NCBI GenBank assembly: GCA_021805485.1
Contig: JAJZFF010000250.1
Coordinates: forward strand, 1 to 6,358
DNA from: Pseudomonadota bacterium
GTDB taxonomy: Bacteria; Pseudomonadota; Alphaproteobacteria; Acetobacterales; Acetobacteraceae
Direction of reading: 5' to 3'
Length of the DNA stretch: 6,358 bases
This document shows, piece by piece, positions 1 to 4,971 of this stretch (the first letter of the stretch is position 1; every line of letters begins with the position of its first letter). Both the position numbers and the translations under genes were made by a program. The notes below the pieces were generated by a model. The model did not search any database and had not been told where the DNA came from. It saw only the letters and a list, made by a program, of their open reading frames with translations.

Positions 1-253
1 CGGCCGGCCGCGGCTGGAAGGGTGCGATCTGTTCGTGACCCTCGAACCCTGCCCGATGTGCGCCCAGGCGGCGAGCCTGTTCCGCATCCGTCGCCTGGTG
101 TTCGGGGCCTATGACCCCAAGGGCGGCGGCGTCGAGCACGGCGCACGGGTTCTCGCTGCCCGCTCCTGCCACCACGCGCCCGAGATTATCGGCGGGGTGC
201 GCGAGACCGAGGCGGGCGATCTGCTGCGCGCGTTCTTCGCCGAACGCCGCTGA
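1..253 (+). CDS. tadA: tRNA adenosine(34) deaminase TadA, C-terminal part (5' end outside window)
   Basis: This is the C-terminal 83 residues of TadA, which deaminates adenosine to inosine at the wobble position of tRNA-Arg(ACG) in the cytoplasm. The reading frame enters at base 2 and ends at the TGA at 251-253. The zinc-binding PCxxC motif is intact (VTLEPCPMCAQAA), supplying two of the zinc ligands. The HAE motif with the third ligand and the catalytic Glu lies upstream of the window. The following IRRLVFGAYDPKGG and VEHG segments, a CHH, and a final helix ending LLRAFFAERR match the form of TadA usual in alphaproteobacteria. About 65 N-terminal residues should be missing, given a usual length near 150. 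An apparent start at 35 (GTG) is internal, because conserved sequence continues upstream of it. The next gene begins 120 nt later and is unrelated in function, so tadA is probably a separate unit. Confidence 0.93.
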   Translation, partial: GRPRLEGCDLFVTLEPCPMCAQAASLFRIRRLVFGAYDPKGGGVEHGARVLAARSCHHAPEIIGGVRETEAGDLLRAFFAERR

Positions 254-373
254 CGCGGCCCGCCGCTGTCGTTGACGGCGGCTGGCGGCCATGCGAGAGC
301 CCGGTAGGCAGCGACTCGGCGCGGCCCGGGGCTCGCCGGAGCGGCGCCGGGCGGCGGGGGAGGAACAGCGGCG

Positions 374-1177
374 ATGATGGACGCAACCATTCAATCCGCG
401 AGCGTTGCGGTGGCCACGCCGGAGCCCGGGGTTCGGACCCTGACCATCGATCGCCCTCGCCGGCGGAATGCGCTCGATCGCGCCACCTACCGTGCACTGG
501 GCGCGGCACTGGCCGAAGCCGCCGCGGCGGATGAGGTCCGCGCGGTGGTCCTCACCGGGGCGGGCGGCTGCTTTACCAGCGGCAATGATCTCGCCGACTT
601 CCGCGACGCCGAAGCATCGTCCACGCCGGCGGACCCGGCCGCGCTCCCGGCCAGCGCCGGGCTCGACTTCCTCGCCGTGATCAGCAGCTTCCCGAAGCCA
701 TTGGTGGCCGCCGTCGAGGGCTTCGCGATCGGCATCGGCACCACGATGCTGCTGCATTGCGATCTCGTCCATGCCGCGCGGGACGCGCAGTTCCGCCTGC
801 CCTTCGTGCCGCTCGGGCTGTGCGCGGAGGGTGCCTCCAGCTATCTGCTGCCACTCGCCGCGGGGCCGAAATTCGCCGCCGAACTGCTGCTGCTCGGCCG
901 CGCCTTCTCCGCCGAGGAAGCGCTGCGCGCCGGCATCGCCAACAGCCTGACCGACCCCGACGCGGCGCTGGCGGCGGCGATGGCGAGCGCGCGCGCGCTG
1001 GCCGCGCTGCCGGCGGAATCGGTGCGGGCGACCAAGGCCCTGTTGCGCCGGGGAACCGAGGCCGCCGTGCGCGAGGCGATCGCGGCCGAGGCGGTCCGGT
1101 TCCACGCGCTGCGCGGCAGCCAGGCGGCGCAAGACGCGTTCGCGGCTTTTTTCGCCCAGGGAAGGAGCGAGCGATGA
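374..1177 (+). CDS. Crotonase-family enoyl-CoA isomerase (ECI2-like), often mislabelled enoyl-CoA hydratase
   Basis: A 267-residue cytoplasmic crotonase-fold protein acting on acyl-CoA thioesters. The N-terminal strand has TLTIDRPRRRNAL (22-34). The oxyanion-hole loops are FTSGNDLADF (67-76) and AAVEGFAIGIG (112-122). The two glutamates of true hydratases are absent: Thr124 stands in the GGGCE position and Phe144 in the QPE position. Instead Glu152, in LCAEGASSYLLP, falls where the delta3,delta2-enoyl-CoA isomerases ECI2 and yeast Eci1 have their catalytic Glu, and the surrounding LPFVPLGL-x-x-EG-x-SS pattern resembles those enzymes. I therefore infer a double-bond isomerase rather than a hydratase. 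The start follows a good ribosome site (GGGGGAGGAA, 356-365); a second ATG at 377 is also possible. The stop overlaps the next start (ATGA, 1174-1177). A T TTT TTC slippery heptamer lies at 1147-1153. The family assignment is firm; the substrate is unknown. Confidence 0.87.
   Translation: MMDATIQSASVAVATPEPGVRTLTIDRPRRRNALDRATYRALGAALAEAAAADEVRAVVLTGAGGCFTSGNDLADFRDAEASSTPADPAALPASAGLDFLAVISSFPKPLVAAVEGFAIGIGTTMLLHCDLVHAARDAQFRLPFVPLGLCAEGASSYLLPLAAGPKFAAELLLLGRAFSAEEALRAGIANSLTDPDAALAAAMASARALAALPAESVRATKALLRRGTEAAVREAIAAEAVRFHALRGSQAAQDAFAAFFAQGRSER
1147..1153 (+). other. Possible -1 frameshift heptamer T TTT TTC
   Basis: In the frame of the crotonase gene the codons here are GCT TTT TTC, so the bases read T TTT TTC, the X XXY YYZ form of a -1 slippery site. 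A -1 shift would continue through Arg-Pro-Gly-Lys-Glu-Arg-Ala straight into the ATG of the SDR gene at 1174 with no stop, giving an in-frame fusion of the two proteins. I see no clear upstream stimulatory Shine-Dalgarno or strong downstream pseudoknot. The site may be chance, or only an indel hotspot. Confidence 0.3.
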
Positions 1178-1902
1178 GCGGCGCGGGATCCGTCGCCATC
1201 GTCGGCGCGGGCGACTTCATCGGTGCGGCGATCGCGCGCCGGTTCGCCGCCGAGGGCCATCCGGTGTTCGCCGGCCGTCGCCAGGGCGAGAAGCTCGCCC
1301 CGCTCGTGGCCGAGATCGCCCAAGCCGGCGGGAGGTGCGCGGGCCGGACGCTGGACGCCCGCAGCGAGACGGCGATCTCGGCCTTCCTCGACGAGGCCGA
1401 TGCCGCCGCGCCGCTGGAGGTCTGCGTCTTCAATGTCGGGGCCAATGTCCGCTTCCCCGCGCTGGAGACCACCGAGCGTGTGTTCCGCAAGGTCTGGGAG
1501 ATGGCTTGCTATGCCGGCTTTCTCACCGGGCGCGAGGCGGCGCGGCGCATGCTGGCGCATGGGCGCGGCTCGATCTTTTTCACCGGCGCGACGGCGAGCA
1601 TGCGCGGGGCGGCGGGATTCGCTGCCTTCGCCAGCGCCAAGGCCGGGCTGCGCGCGGTCGCCCAGAGCCTGGCCCGTGAATTCGGGCCCCACAACCTGCA
1701 TGTCGCACATCTGGTCGTTGATGCCGGCGTCGACACCGAATGGGTTCGCGAGCAGCGGCGCCAGCGTGGGGAGGTGGCGGCCACGCCCGATACGCTGATG
1801 GACCCGGCCTCGATCGCCGCCACATACTGGCATCTGCACCGCCAGAGCCGCGATGCCTGGACGCATGAAATCGACCTTCGCCCCTATGGCGAGCGATGGT
1901 GA
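1174..1902 (+). CDS. SDR-like Rossmann protein with degenerate catalytic tetrad
   Basis: A 242-residue protein of the short-chain dehydrogenase fold. The nucleotide-binding loop is GAGDFIG (11-17), in which the middle glycine of the usual GxxxGxG is Phe15. NVGANV (87-92) replaces NNAG. Aligned with FabG, the catalytic Ser falls at Ala139 (TGATAS), the Tyr at Phe152 (FASAK), and the Asn near Cys112; only Lys156 remains. Ordinary Tyr-dependent reduction or oxidation is therefore doubtful. The rest is well formed: GFAAFASAKAGLRAVAQS (148-165) and a terminal AWTHEIDLRPYGERW. From memory, a subfamily of similar proteins exists, so this is probably not simple decay. The start is set by AAGGAG at 1162-1167, six bases before an ATG that overlaps the crotonase stop, which implies translational coupling. 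It may bind nucleotide or acyl-CoA without redox chemistry, or use other residues. Confidence 0.87.
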   Translation: MSGAGSVAIVGAGDFIGAAIARRFAAEGHPVFAGRRQGEKLAPLVAEIAQAGGRCAGRTLDARSETAISAFLDEADAAAPLEVCVFNVGANVRFPALETTERVFRKVWEMACYAGFLTGREAARRMLAHGRGSIFFTGATASMRGAAGFAAFASAKAGLRAVAQSLAREFGPHNLHVAHLVVDAGVDTEWVREQRRQRGEVAATPDTLMDPASIAATYWHLHRQSRDAWTHEIDLRPYGERW

Positions 1903-1906
1903 GGAG
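1901..1906 (+). promoter_or_regulatory. Ribosome binding site GAGGAG deciding the start at 1913
   Basis: GAGGAG lies six bases before ATG 1913 and overlaps the last two bases of the SDR stop codon. It supports 1913 over the in-frame upstream ATG at 1853, which has no such site and would overlap the SDR gene by 50 bases. Confidence 0.75.
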
Positions 1907-1912
1907 ACGAGG

Positions 1913-2527
1913 ATGAGCGCGGCCGAATTCCATTTCGACGTTGGCAGCCCGAATGCCTATCTCTGCCACGCGGTGCTGCCGGCCATCGAGCAGCGGACAG
2001 GGGTGAAATTCACCTATGTGCCGGTGCTGCTCGGCGGCATTTTCAAGGCCACCGGCAACCGCTCGCCCATCGAGGCGTTCGCCGCCGTGCCGGCCAAACT
2101 CGCCTACATGCGCACCGAGATGGCCCGCTTCATTGCCGCGCACGGGCTCACCCGCTACCAGCCGAACCCGCATTTCCCGGTCAACACCCTGGCGGCGATG
2201 CGCGTGGCGATGGCGGCCGAGCGGGCCGGCTGCCTCGCGCCCTATGTCGATGCCGCCTTCGCCGCGATGTGGGAGCAAGGGCGCAAGCTCGACGACCTCG
2301 AGGTGCTGCGGGCGACCATCGACGAAGCCGGGCTGGATGCCGCGGCGCTGCTCGAGCAGGCGCACTCGCCGGCGGTGAAGCAGGCGCTGGCCGACAACAC
2401 CGCCGCCTCGGTCGCCCGCGGCTGCTTCGGCGCGCCGACATTTTTCGTCGGCAAGGAGATGTTCTTCGGCAAGGACCGCCTCGCCGAGGTCGAGGCCGAA
2501 ATCGGCCGCCAGCGCCTGAGCCCGTAG
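1913..2527 (+). CDS. 2-Hydroxychromene-2-carboxylate isomerase-like protein (GST-kappa/DsbA fold)
   Basis: A 204-residue cytoplasmic protein of the DsbA-like thioredoxin fold. In this family NahD-type enzymes use glutathione to isomerise 2-hydroxychromene-2-carboxylate during naphthalene breakdown. The N-terminal FHFDVGSPNAYL (6-17) carries the family Ser-Pro pair (Ser12, Pro13), where the Ser activates the glutathione thiol. NPHFPVNTLAAMR (85-97) is the helical-insert signature. CFGAPTFFVG (171-180) holds the expected cis-Pro (175), followed by MFFGKDRLAEVE (183-194). The length matches the family. No CxxC is present, so it is not a disulfide oxidase. The gene starts 10 nt after the SDR stop, clearly in the same operon. 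No naphthalene dioxygenase or aldolase genes are nearby, so the true substrate is unlikely to be the naphthalene intermediate; an unknown glutathione-dependent isomerisation is inferred. Confidence 0.88.
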   Translation: MSAAEFHFDVGSPNAYLCHAVLPAIEQRTGVKFTYVPVLLGGIFKATGNRSPIEAFAAVPAKLAYMRTEMARFIAAHGLTRYQPNPHFPVNTLAAMRVAMAAERAGCLAPYVDAAFAAMWEQGRKLDDLEVLRATIDEAGLDAAALLEQAHSPAVKQALADNTAASVARGCFGAPTFFVGKEMFFGKDRLAEVEAEIGRQRLSP

Positions 2528-2539
2528 AGCAGCCTCCGA

Positions 2540-2562
2540 CCCGGCCAATCCATCAGGCCGGG
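2540..2562 (+). other. Hairpin after the three-gene operon
   Basis: CCCGGCC (2540-2546) and GGCCGGG (2556-2562) form a perfect 7-bp GC stem with a 9-base loop, 12 bases after the stop at 2527. No T tract follows, so it may only stabilise the 3' end or weaken read-through into the transporter gene, rather than act as an intrinsic terminator. Confidence 0.4.
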
Positions 2563-2571
2563 CCGTGCTCC
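2556..2571 (+). repeat. Left copy of 16-nt direct repeat flanking the MFS gene
   Basis: GGCCGGGCCGTGCTCC here recurs with one mismatch (GGCCGGACCGTGCTCC) at 4130-4145 on the same strand. The two copies lie in the intergenic regions on either side of the transporter gene, and GACCCG precedes each copy at a short distance (2538 and 4121). Confidence 0.45.
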
Positions 2572-2700
2572 AGATCTCGCCGCCAGGCATCTGCCGCCCC
2601 GCCCGGCCGGCCGATGCGTGCTCGCCAACTCGCCTCGGCGGACAGGGACTTGCCAACTCGCGCCGCGTGAAGGAATGAAGGGTGCGAAAGAATCCAATCG

Positions 2701-2705
2701 GGAGG
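2701..2705 (+). promoter_or_regulatory. Ribosome binding site GGAGG for a GTG start at 2714
   Basis: GGAGG sits eight bases before GTG 2714. The upstream in-frame ATG at 2675 has its AAGGA directly abutting the codon with no spacing, and an ATG at 2618 has no site. GTG 2714 is therefore the best start for the transporter. Confidence 0.75.
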
Positions 2706-2713
2706 AAGCAACC

Positions 2714-4066
2714 GTGGACATCGCCAACCCCAGTGCTGCGCCCGCCGGCGGCGCCGCCGAGATCGAACGGGAGACGATGACGCGCGTGATGCGCCGCCTC
2801 GTTCCCTTCCTCATCATCTGCTACTTCGCCGCCTATCTGGACCGTGTGAATGTCGGCTTCGCGGCGCTGACCATGAACAAGGCGCTTGGCCTCTCGGCCA
2901 CCGCCTACGGGCTCGGCGCCGGAATTTTCTTCATCGCCTACTTCATCTTCGAGGTGCCCTCGAACCTGTTCCTGGAGCGCTTCGGCGCGCGTAAATGGAT
3001 TGCGCGCATCATGCTCTCCTGGGGCCTGGTCTCGGGGTTCACCGCCTTCATCCCCTGGATCGCCACCACCACGGGGTTGTCCTCGGCGAATTCCTTCTAT
3101 GCCGTGCGCCTGCTGCTCGGGGTCGCCGAGGCGGGGTTCTTTCCCGGCATCATCTTCTACCTGACCATCTGGTTCCCCGGCGTCTATCGCGCCCGCGTCA
3201 TCGGCTACTTCATGGCGGCGATCCCGCTCTCCACCGTCATCGGTTCGCCGATCTCCGGTGCGCTGCTCGGGCTGGACGGCGTGAGCGGGCTGGAGGGCTG
3301 GCAGTGGCTGTTCATCCTCGAGGCGGTGCCGGCGATCGTGCTGTCGGTCGTGGTGTTCTTCTATCTCACCGACCGCCCCGGGGACGCGCACTGGCTCTCG
3401 GCGCCGCAGCGCACATGGCTGGTGGCGCGCCTGGAGGCGGAGCGGCGCCAGCGCGAGGACGCGCGGCATTTCTCGGTGCTGGAGGCGCTCGGCGACACCA
3501 AGGTGCTGCTGCTCTCGATCGTCTATTTCGGCGTCGTCGCGGCCAATTACGGTCTCAGTTTCTTCCTGCCGCAGATCATCAAGGCATTCGGGCTGACGAA
3601 TCTTCAGACCGGCTTCGTCAACGCCATCCCCTTCGTCGTCGGCCTGGTGGGCATGATCTACTGGGGGCGCCGGTCGGATCGGCTGGCCGAACGCAAGGAG
3701 CATGTCGCGCTCGCTTCGCTCATCATCGGCTTCGGCGTCGCCGCGGCGACACTGACCGATGGCACCACCGGCAAGATGATCGCCTTCTCGGTGGCCGGCT
3801 TCGGCATTTTCGCCGTGCTGCCGGTGTTCTGGACCCTGCCGACGGCGTTCCTCTCCGGGGCCGCGGCGGCCGGGGGCATCGCGATCATCAACTCGATCGG
3901 CAACCTCGCCGGCTTCGCCGGGCCGTTCGTGATGGGCAAGATCAAGGACAGCACGGGCACCTTCACCGTCGGCCTTCTCGCCATCGTCGCCCTGGTCGGG
4001 CTGGCGGCATTGCTGGCACTCTCGCTCGGACATGACAGCGAACTGGAGAAGCCGCCCGAAGGCTGA
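2714..4066 (+). CDS. MFS transporter, anion:cation symporter (ACS) family
   Basis: A 450-residue inner-membrane protein with about 12 hydrophobic helices in two halves, split by a hydrophilic loop near 219-262. The ACS family imports organic anions (tartrate, phthalate, hexuronates, 4-hydroxyphenylacetate) with protons or sodium. Typical ACS signatures are CYFAAYLDRVNVGFAAL (36-52), YGLGAGIFFIAYFIFEVPSN (65-84), the motif-A-like loop ERFGARKWIARIM (88-100), and the charged fourth helix RLLLGVAEAGFFPGIIFYL (132-150) followed by WFP. The second half includes YGLSFFLPQIIKAFGL (279-294). The start chosen is GTG at 2714, which has a well-spaced GGAGG. The gene lies 186 nt after the isomerase operon on the same strand, with a hairpin between, so it may be cotranscribed or have its own promoter. 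A role in taking up the substrate of that operon is plausible but inferred; the exact ligand cannot be read from the sequence. Confidence 0.93.
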   Translation: MDIANPSAAPAGGAAEIERETMTRVMRRLVPFLIICYFAAYLDRVNVGFAALTMNKALGLSATAYGLGAGIFFIAYFIFEVPSNLFLERFGARKWIARIMLSWGLVSGFTAFIPWIATTTGLSSANSFYAVRLLLGVAEAGFFPGIIFYLTIWFPGVYRARVIGYFMAAIPLSTVIGSPISGALLGLDGVSGLEGWQWLFILEAVPAIVLSVVVFFYLTDRPGDAHWLSAPQRTWLVARLEAERRQREDARHFSVLEALGDTKVLLLSIVYFGVVAANYGLSFFLPQIIKAFGLTNLQTGFVNAIPFVVGLVGMIYWGRRSDRLAERKEHVALASLIIGFGVAAATLTDGTTGKMIAFSVAGFGIFAVLPVFWTLPTAFLSGAAAAGGIAIINSIGNLAGFAGPFVMGKIKDSTGTFTVGLLAIVALVGLAALLALSLGHDSELEKPPEG

Positions 4067-4096
4067 GGCGGGTCGGCCCAGGCGGGTCTGTCCAGC

Positions 4097-4126
4097 CGGG
4101 TCTGATGCTGCGGACATCCAGACCCG
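4097..4126 (+). other. Hairpin 1 downstream of the MFS gene
   Basis: CGGGTCTG-ATG (4097-4107) pairs with CAT-C-CAGACCCG (4115-4126), giving 11 base pairs with a single bulged C (4118) around a 7-base loop. CGGGTCTG also occurs as a direct repeat at 4083-4090. No T tract follows, so it is probably not a terminator by itself. Confidence 0.45.
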
Positions 4127-4129
4127 AAT

Positions 4130-4145
4130 GGCCGGACCGTGCTCC
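4130..4145 (+). repeat. Right copy of 16-nt direct repeat flanking the MFS gene
   Basis: GGCCGGACCGTGCTCC matches 2556-2571 at 15 of 16 positions. See the left copy; the pair encloses the complete transporter gene. Confidence 0.45.
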
Positions 4146-4162
4146 GGAAACCCATGGGTCTC

Positions 4163-4213
4163 GAGTCTGTCAGGCGCGGACGGAGGCGCCTGACAGACTC
4201 CATCTCTTTGTTT
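4163..4213 (+). terminator. Rho-independent-type terminator between convergent genes
   Basis: GAGTCTGTCAGGCGC (4163-4177) and GCGCCTGACAGACTC (4186-4200) are perfect reverse complements, a 15-bp stem with the 8-base loop GGACGGAG. The sequence after it is pyrimidine- and T-rich (CATCTCTTTGTTT, 4201-4213), unusual in this GC-rich window. It fits termination of plus-strand transcription from the MFS gene. For transcripts of the minus-strand mobA the stem is also present but no U tract follows, so termination in that direction would be weaker. Confidence 0.72.
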
Positions 4214-4270
4214 GCGCGTCTGTTTAGCCGGCTACGGTGATTCCACCTACGCCGGACAGACGCTAGGCAA
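4212..4270. other. Long interrupted hairpin of unknown role
   Basis: A multi-part stem can be read by eye: TTGC (4212-4215) with GCAA (4267-4270); GCGTCTGT (4216-4223) with ACAGACGC (4256-4263); CCGGC (4228-4232) with GCCGG (4251-4255); and GGTG (4236-4239) with CACC (4244-4247), closed by the 4-base loop ATTC. Bulges are TTAG and TAG, with a 3x3 internal loop TAC/TAC. It ends 7 bases from the mobA stop. It could be the mobA terminator stem, a processed 3' end, or a small structured RNA. It lacks the features of a tRNA. Confidence 0.45.
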
Positions 4271-4277
4271 CATCCGG

Positions 4278-4910
4278 TCAGCCGATTCCGCCCGGCGGCC
4301 GGGCGACGAGCAGGGATGCGGCGGTGGCGAGATCCTCCGGCGTGTTGATGTTGAAGAACGGGTCGACCCTTCCACCTGCATACCACACGACCGTCGCGCG
4401 CTGGCTCGCGGCGAAGGCGCCGACGCCGTGCTCGCCGCGCGCGAGAAAGGCGGCGAGTTCCGGCGCCAGGCGCAGCGGCCAAAGCGCGATGGCGTGGTGG
4501 ATGCGCCCGGCGGAGCCGACGCAGGCGATCCCGTCCGCCGCGGCCGAGCGGAGCCGGGCGACCAGGTCCGAGGGCAGCAGCGGTGTGTCGGCCGGTGCGC
4601 TCAGGAGGTGGGTCGCGTTCGGTACCGCGCGCCGGGCCCAGAGCAGGCCGGCGAGAATGCCAGCCAGCGGTCCCGGCTGGTCCGGCACCGTATCGGCCAG
4701 AACCTCCAGCCCGTAGGCGGCGAAGCGCTCCGCGGCGCCATTGGCCGACAGCGCCAGTGCCGCGACCTGTGGACGCAGGGCGGCGACGGCGCGGGCGAGC
4801 AGGGTCTGCCCGCCGAGGCTCAGGAGCGCTTTGTCGCCGCCGCCCATGCGCCGCGCCCTGCCACCGGCGAGCAGCACTCCAGCTGGCAAAGTCCCCTCCG
4901 TCCCCGTCAT
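4278..4910 (-). CDS. mobA: Molybdenum cofactor guanylyltransferase MobA
   Basis: MobA transfers GMP from GTP to molybdenum-molybdopterin, making the guanine dinucleotide cofactor used by DMSO-reductase-family enzymes such as formate dehydrogenase and nitrate reductase. From ATG 4910 the protein has 210 residues (E. coli about 194). The nucleotide-binding signature LAGGRARRMGGGDKALL is at 14-30. DQPGPLAGI (77-85) and the metal-binding Asp108 in SAPADTPLLP follow. ALWPL (142-146) and FFNINTPEDL (185-194) complete the family pattern. The start is uncertain: ATG 4925 (five residues longer) is in frame, and a TTG seven codons inside the chosen start has a GGAGG a few bases before it; none of the ATGs has a strong ribosome site. 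The gene converges on the MFS gene and diverges from the TRAP receptor gene, so it is probably transcribed alone. No other cofactor-synthesis gene is in the window. Confidence 0.93.
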   Translation of the reverse strand: MTGTEGTLPAGVLLAGGRARRMGGGDKALLSLGGQTLLARAVAALRPQVAALALSANGAAERFAAYGLEVLADTVPDQPGPLAGILAGLLWARRAVPNATHLLSAPADTPLLPSDLVARLRSAAADGIACVGSAGRIHHAIALWPLRLAPELAAFLARGEHGVGAFAASQRATVVWYAGGRVDPFFNINTPEDLATAASLLVARPPGGIG

Positions 4911-4971
4911 CGGACCACTTTGCATCGTCGCCACGATCGGGAACAATCCGCCAAGGCCGGGAGGATCCAGA

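Noticed and set aside
260..281. Small GC hairpin after tadA (CCGCC with GGCGG, GTC with GAC).
   Set aside because: Bulged, short, no T tract; expected often in DNA this GC-rich.
757..1173. Frame 1 is open ahead of the SDR start, as if the SDR had a 139-residue N-terminal extension.
   Set aside because: The extension is Arg/Ala/Gly-rich and overlaps the crotonase gene in another frame. The start at 1174 has a proper ribosome site. Only the slippery-site question at 1147-1153 was kept.
1853..1912. Upstream in-frame ATG for the HCCA isomerase-like gene.
   Set aside because: It would overlap the SDR gene by 50 bases, has no ribosome site, and the family normally begins just before the FDVGSP strand, as from 1913.
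2618..2713. Longer N-terminus for the MFS transporter (ATG 2618 or 2675).
   Set aside because: No usable ribosome site at either; the added residues are not typical of ACS proteins, whereas GTG 2714 has GGAGG at eight bases.
1580..4117. An 845-codon open frame on the minus strand, antisense to three genes.
   Set aside because: It lies opposite genes with clear family motifs, its translation is low-complexity (rich in Arg, Glu, Asp, Gly, His), and it mirrors GC-rich codon bias. It is a shadow frame.
4150..4159. Perfect 10-bp palindrome ACCCATGGGT.
   Set aside because: Too short to tell from chance, and there is no second copy or nearby promoter to suggest an operator.
4212..4270. Whether the long hairpin could be a tRNA.
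   Set aside because: No GTTC-type T loop, no cloverleaf, no anticodon stem at the right spacing.
4920..4947. Possible sigma-70 promoter for the receptor gene (TTGCAT, 16 bases, AACAAT).
   Set aside because: Only 3/6 and 4/6 matches to the consensus; too weak to annotate without transcript data.
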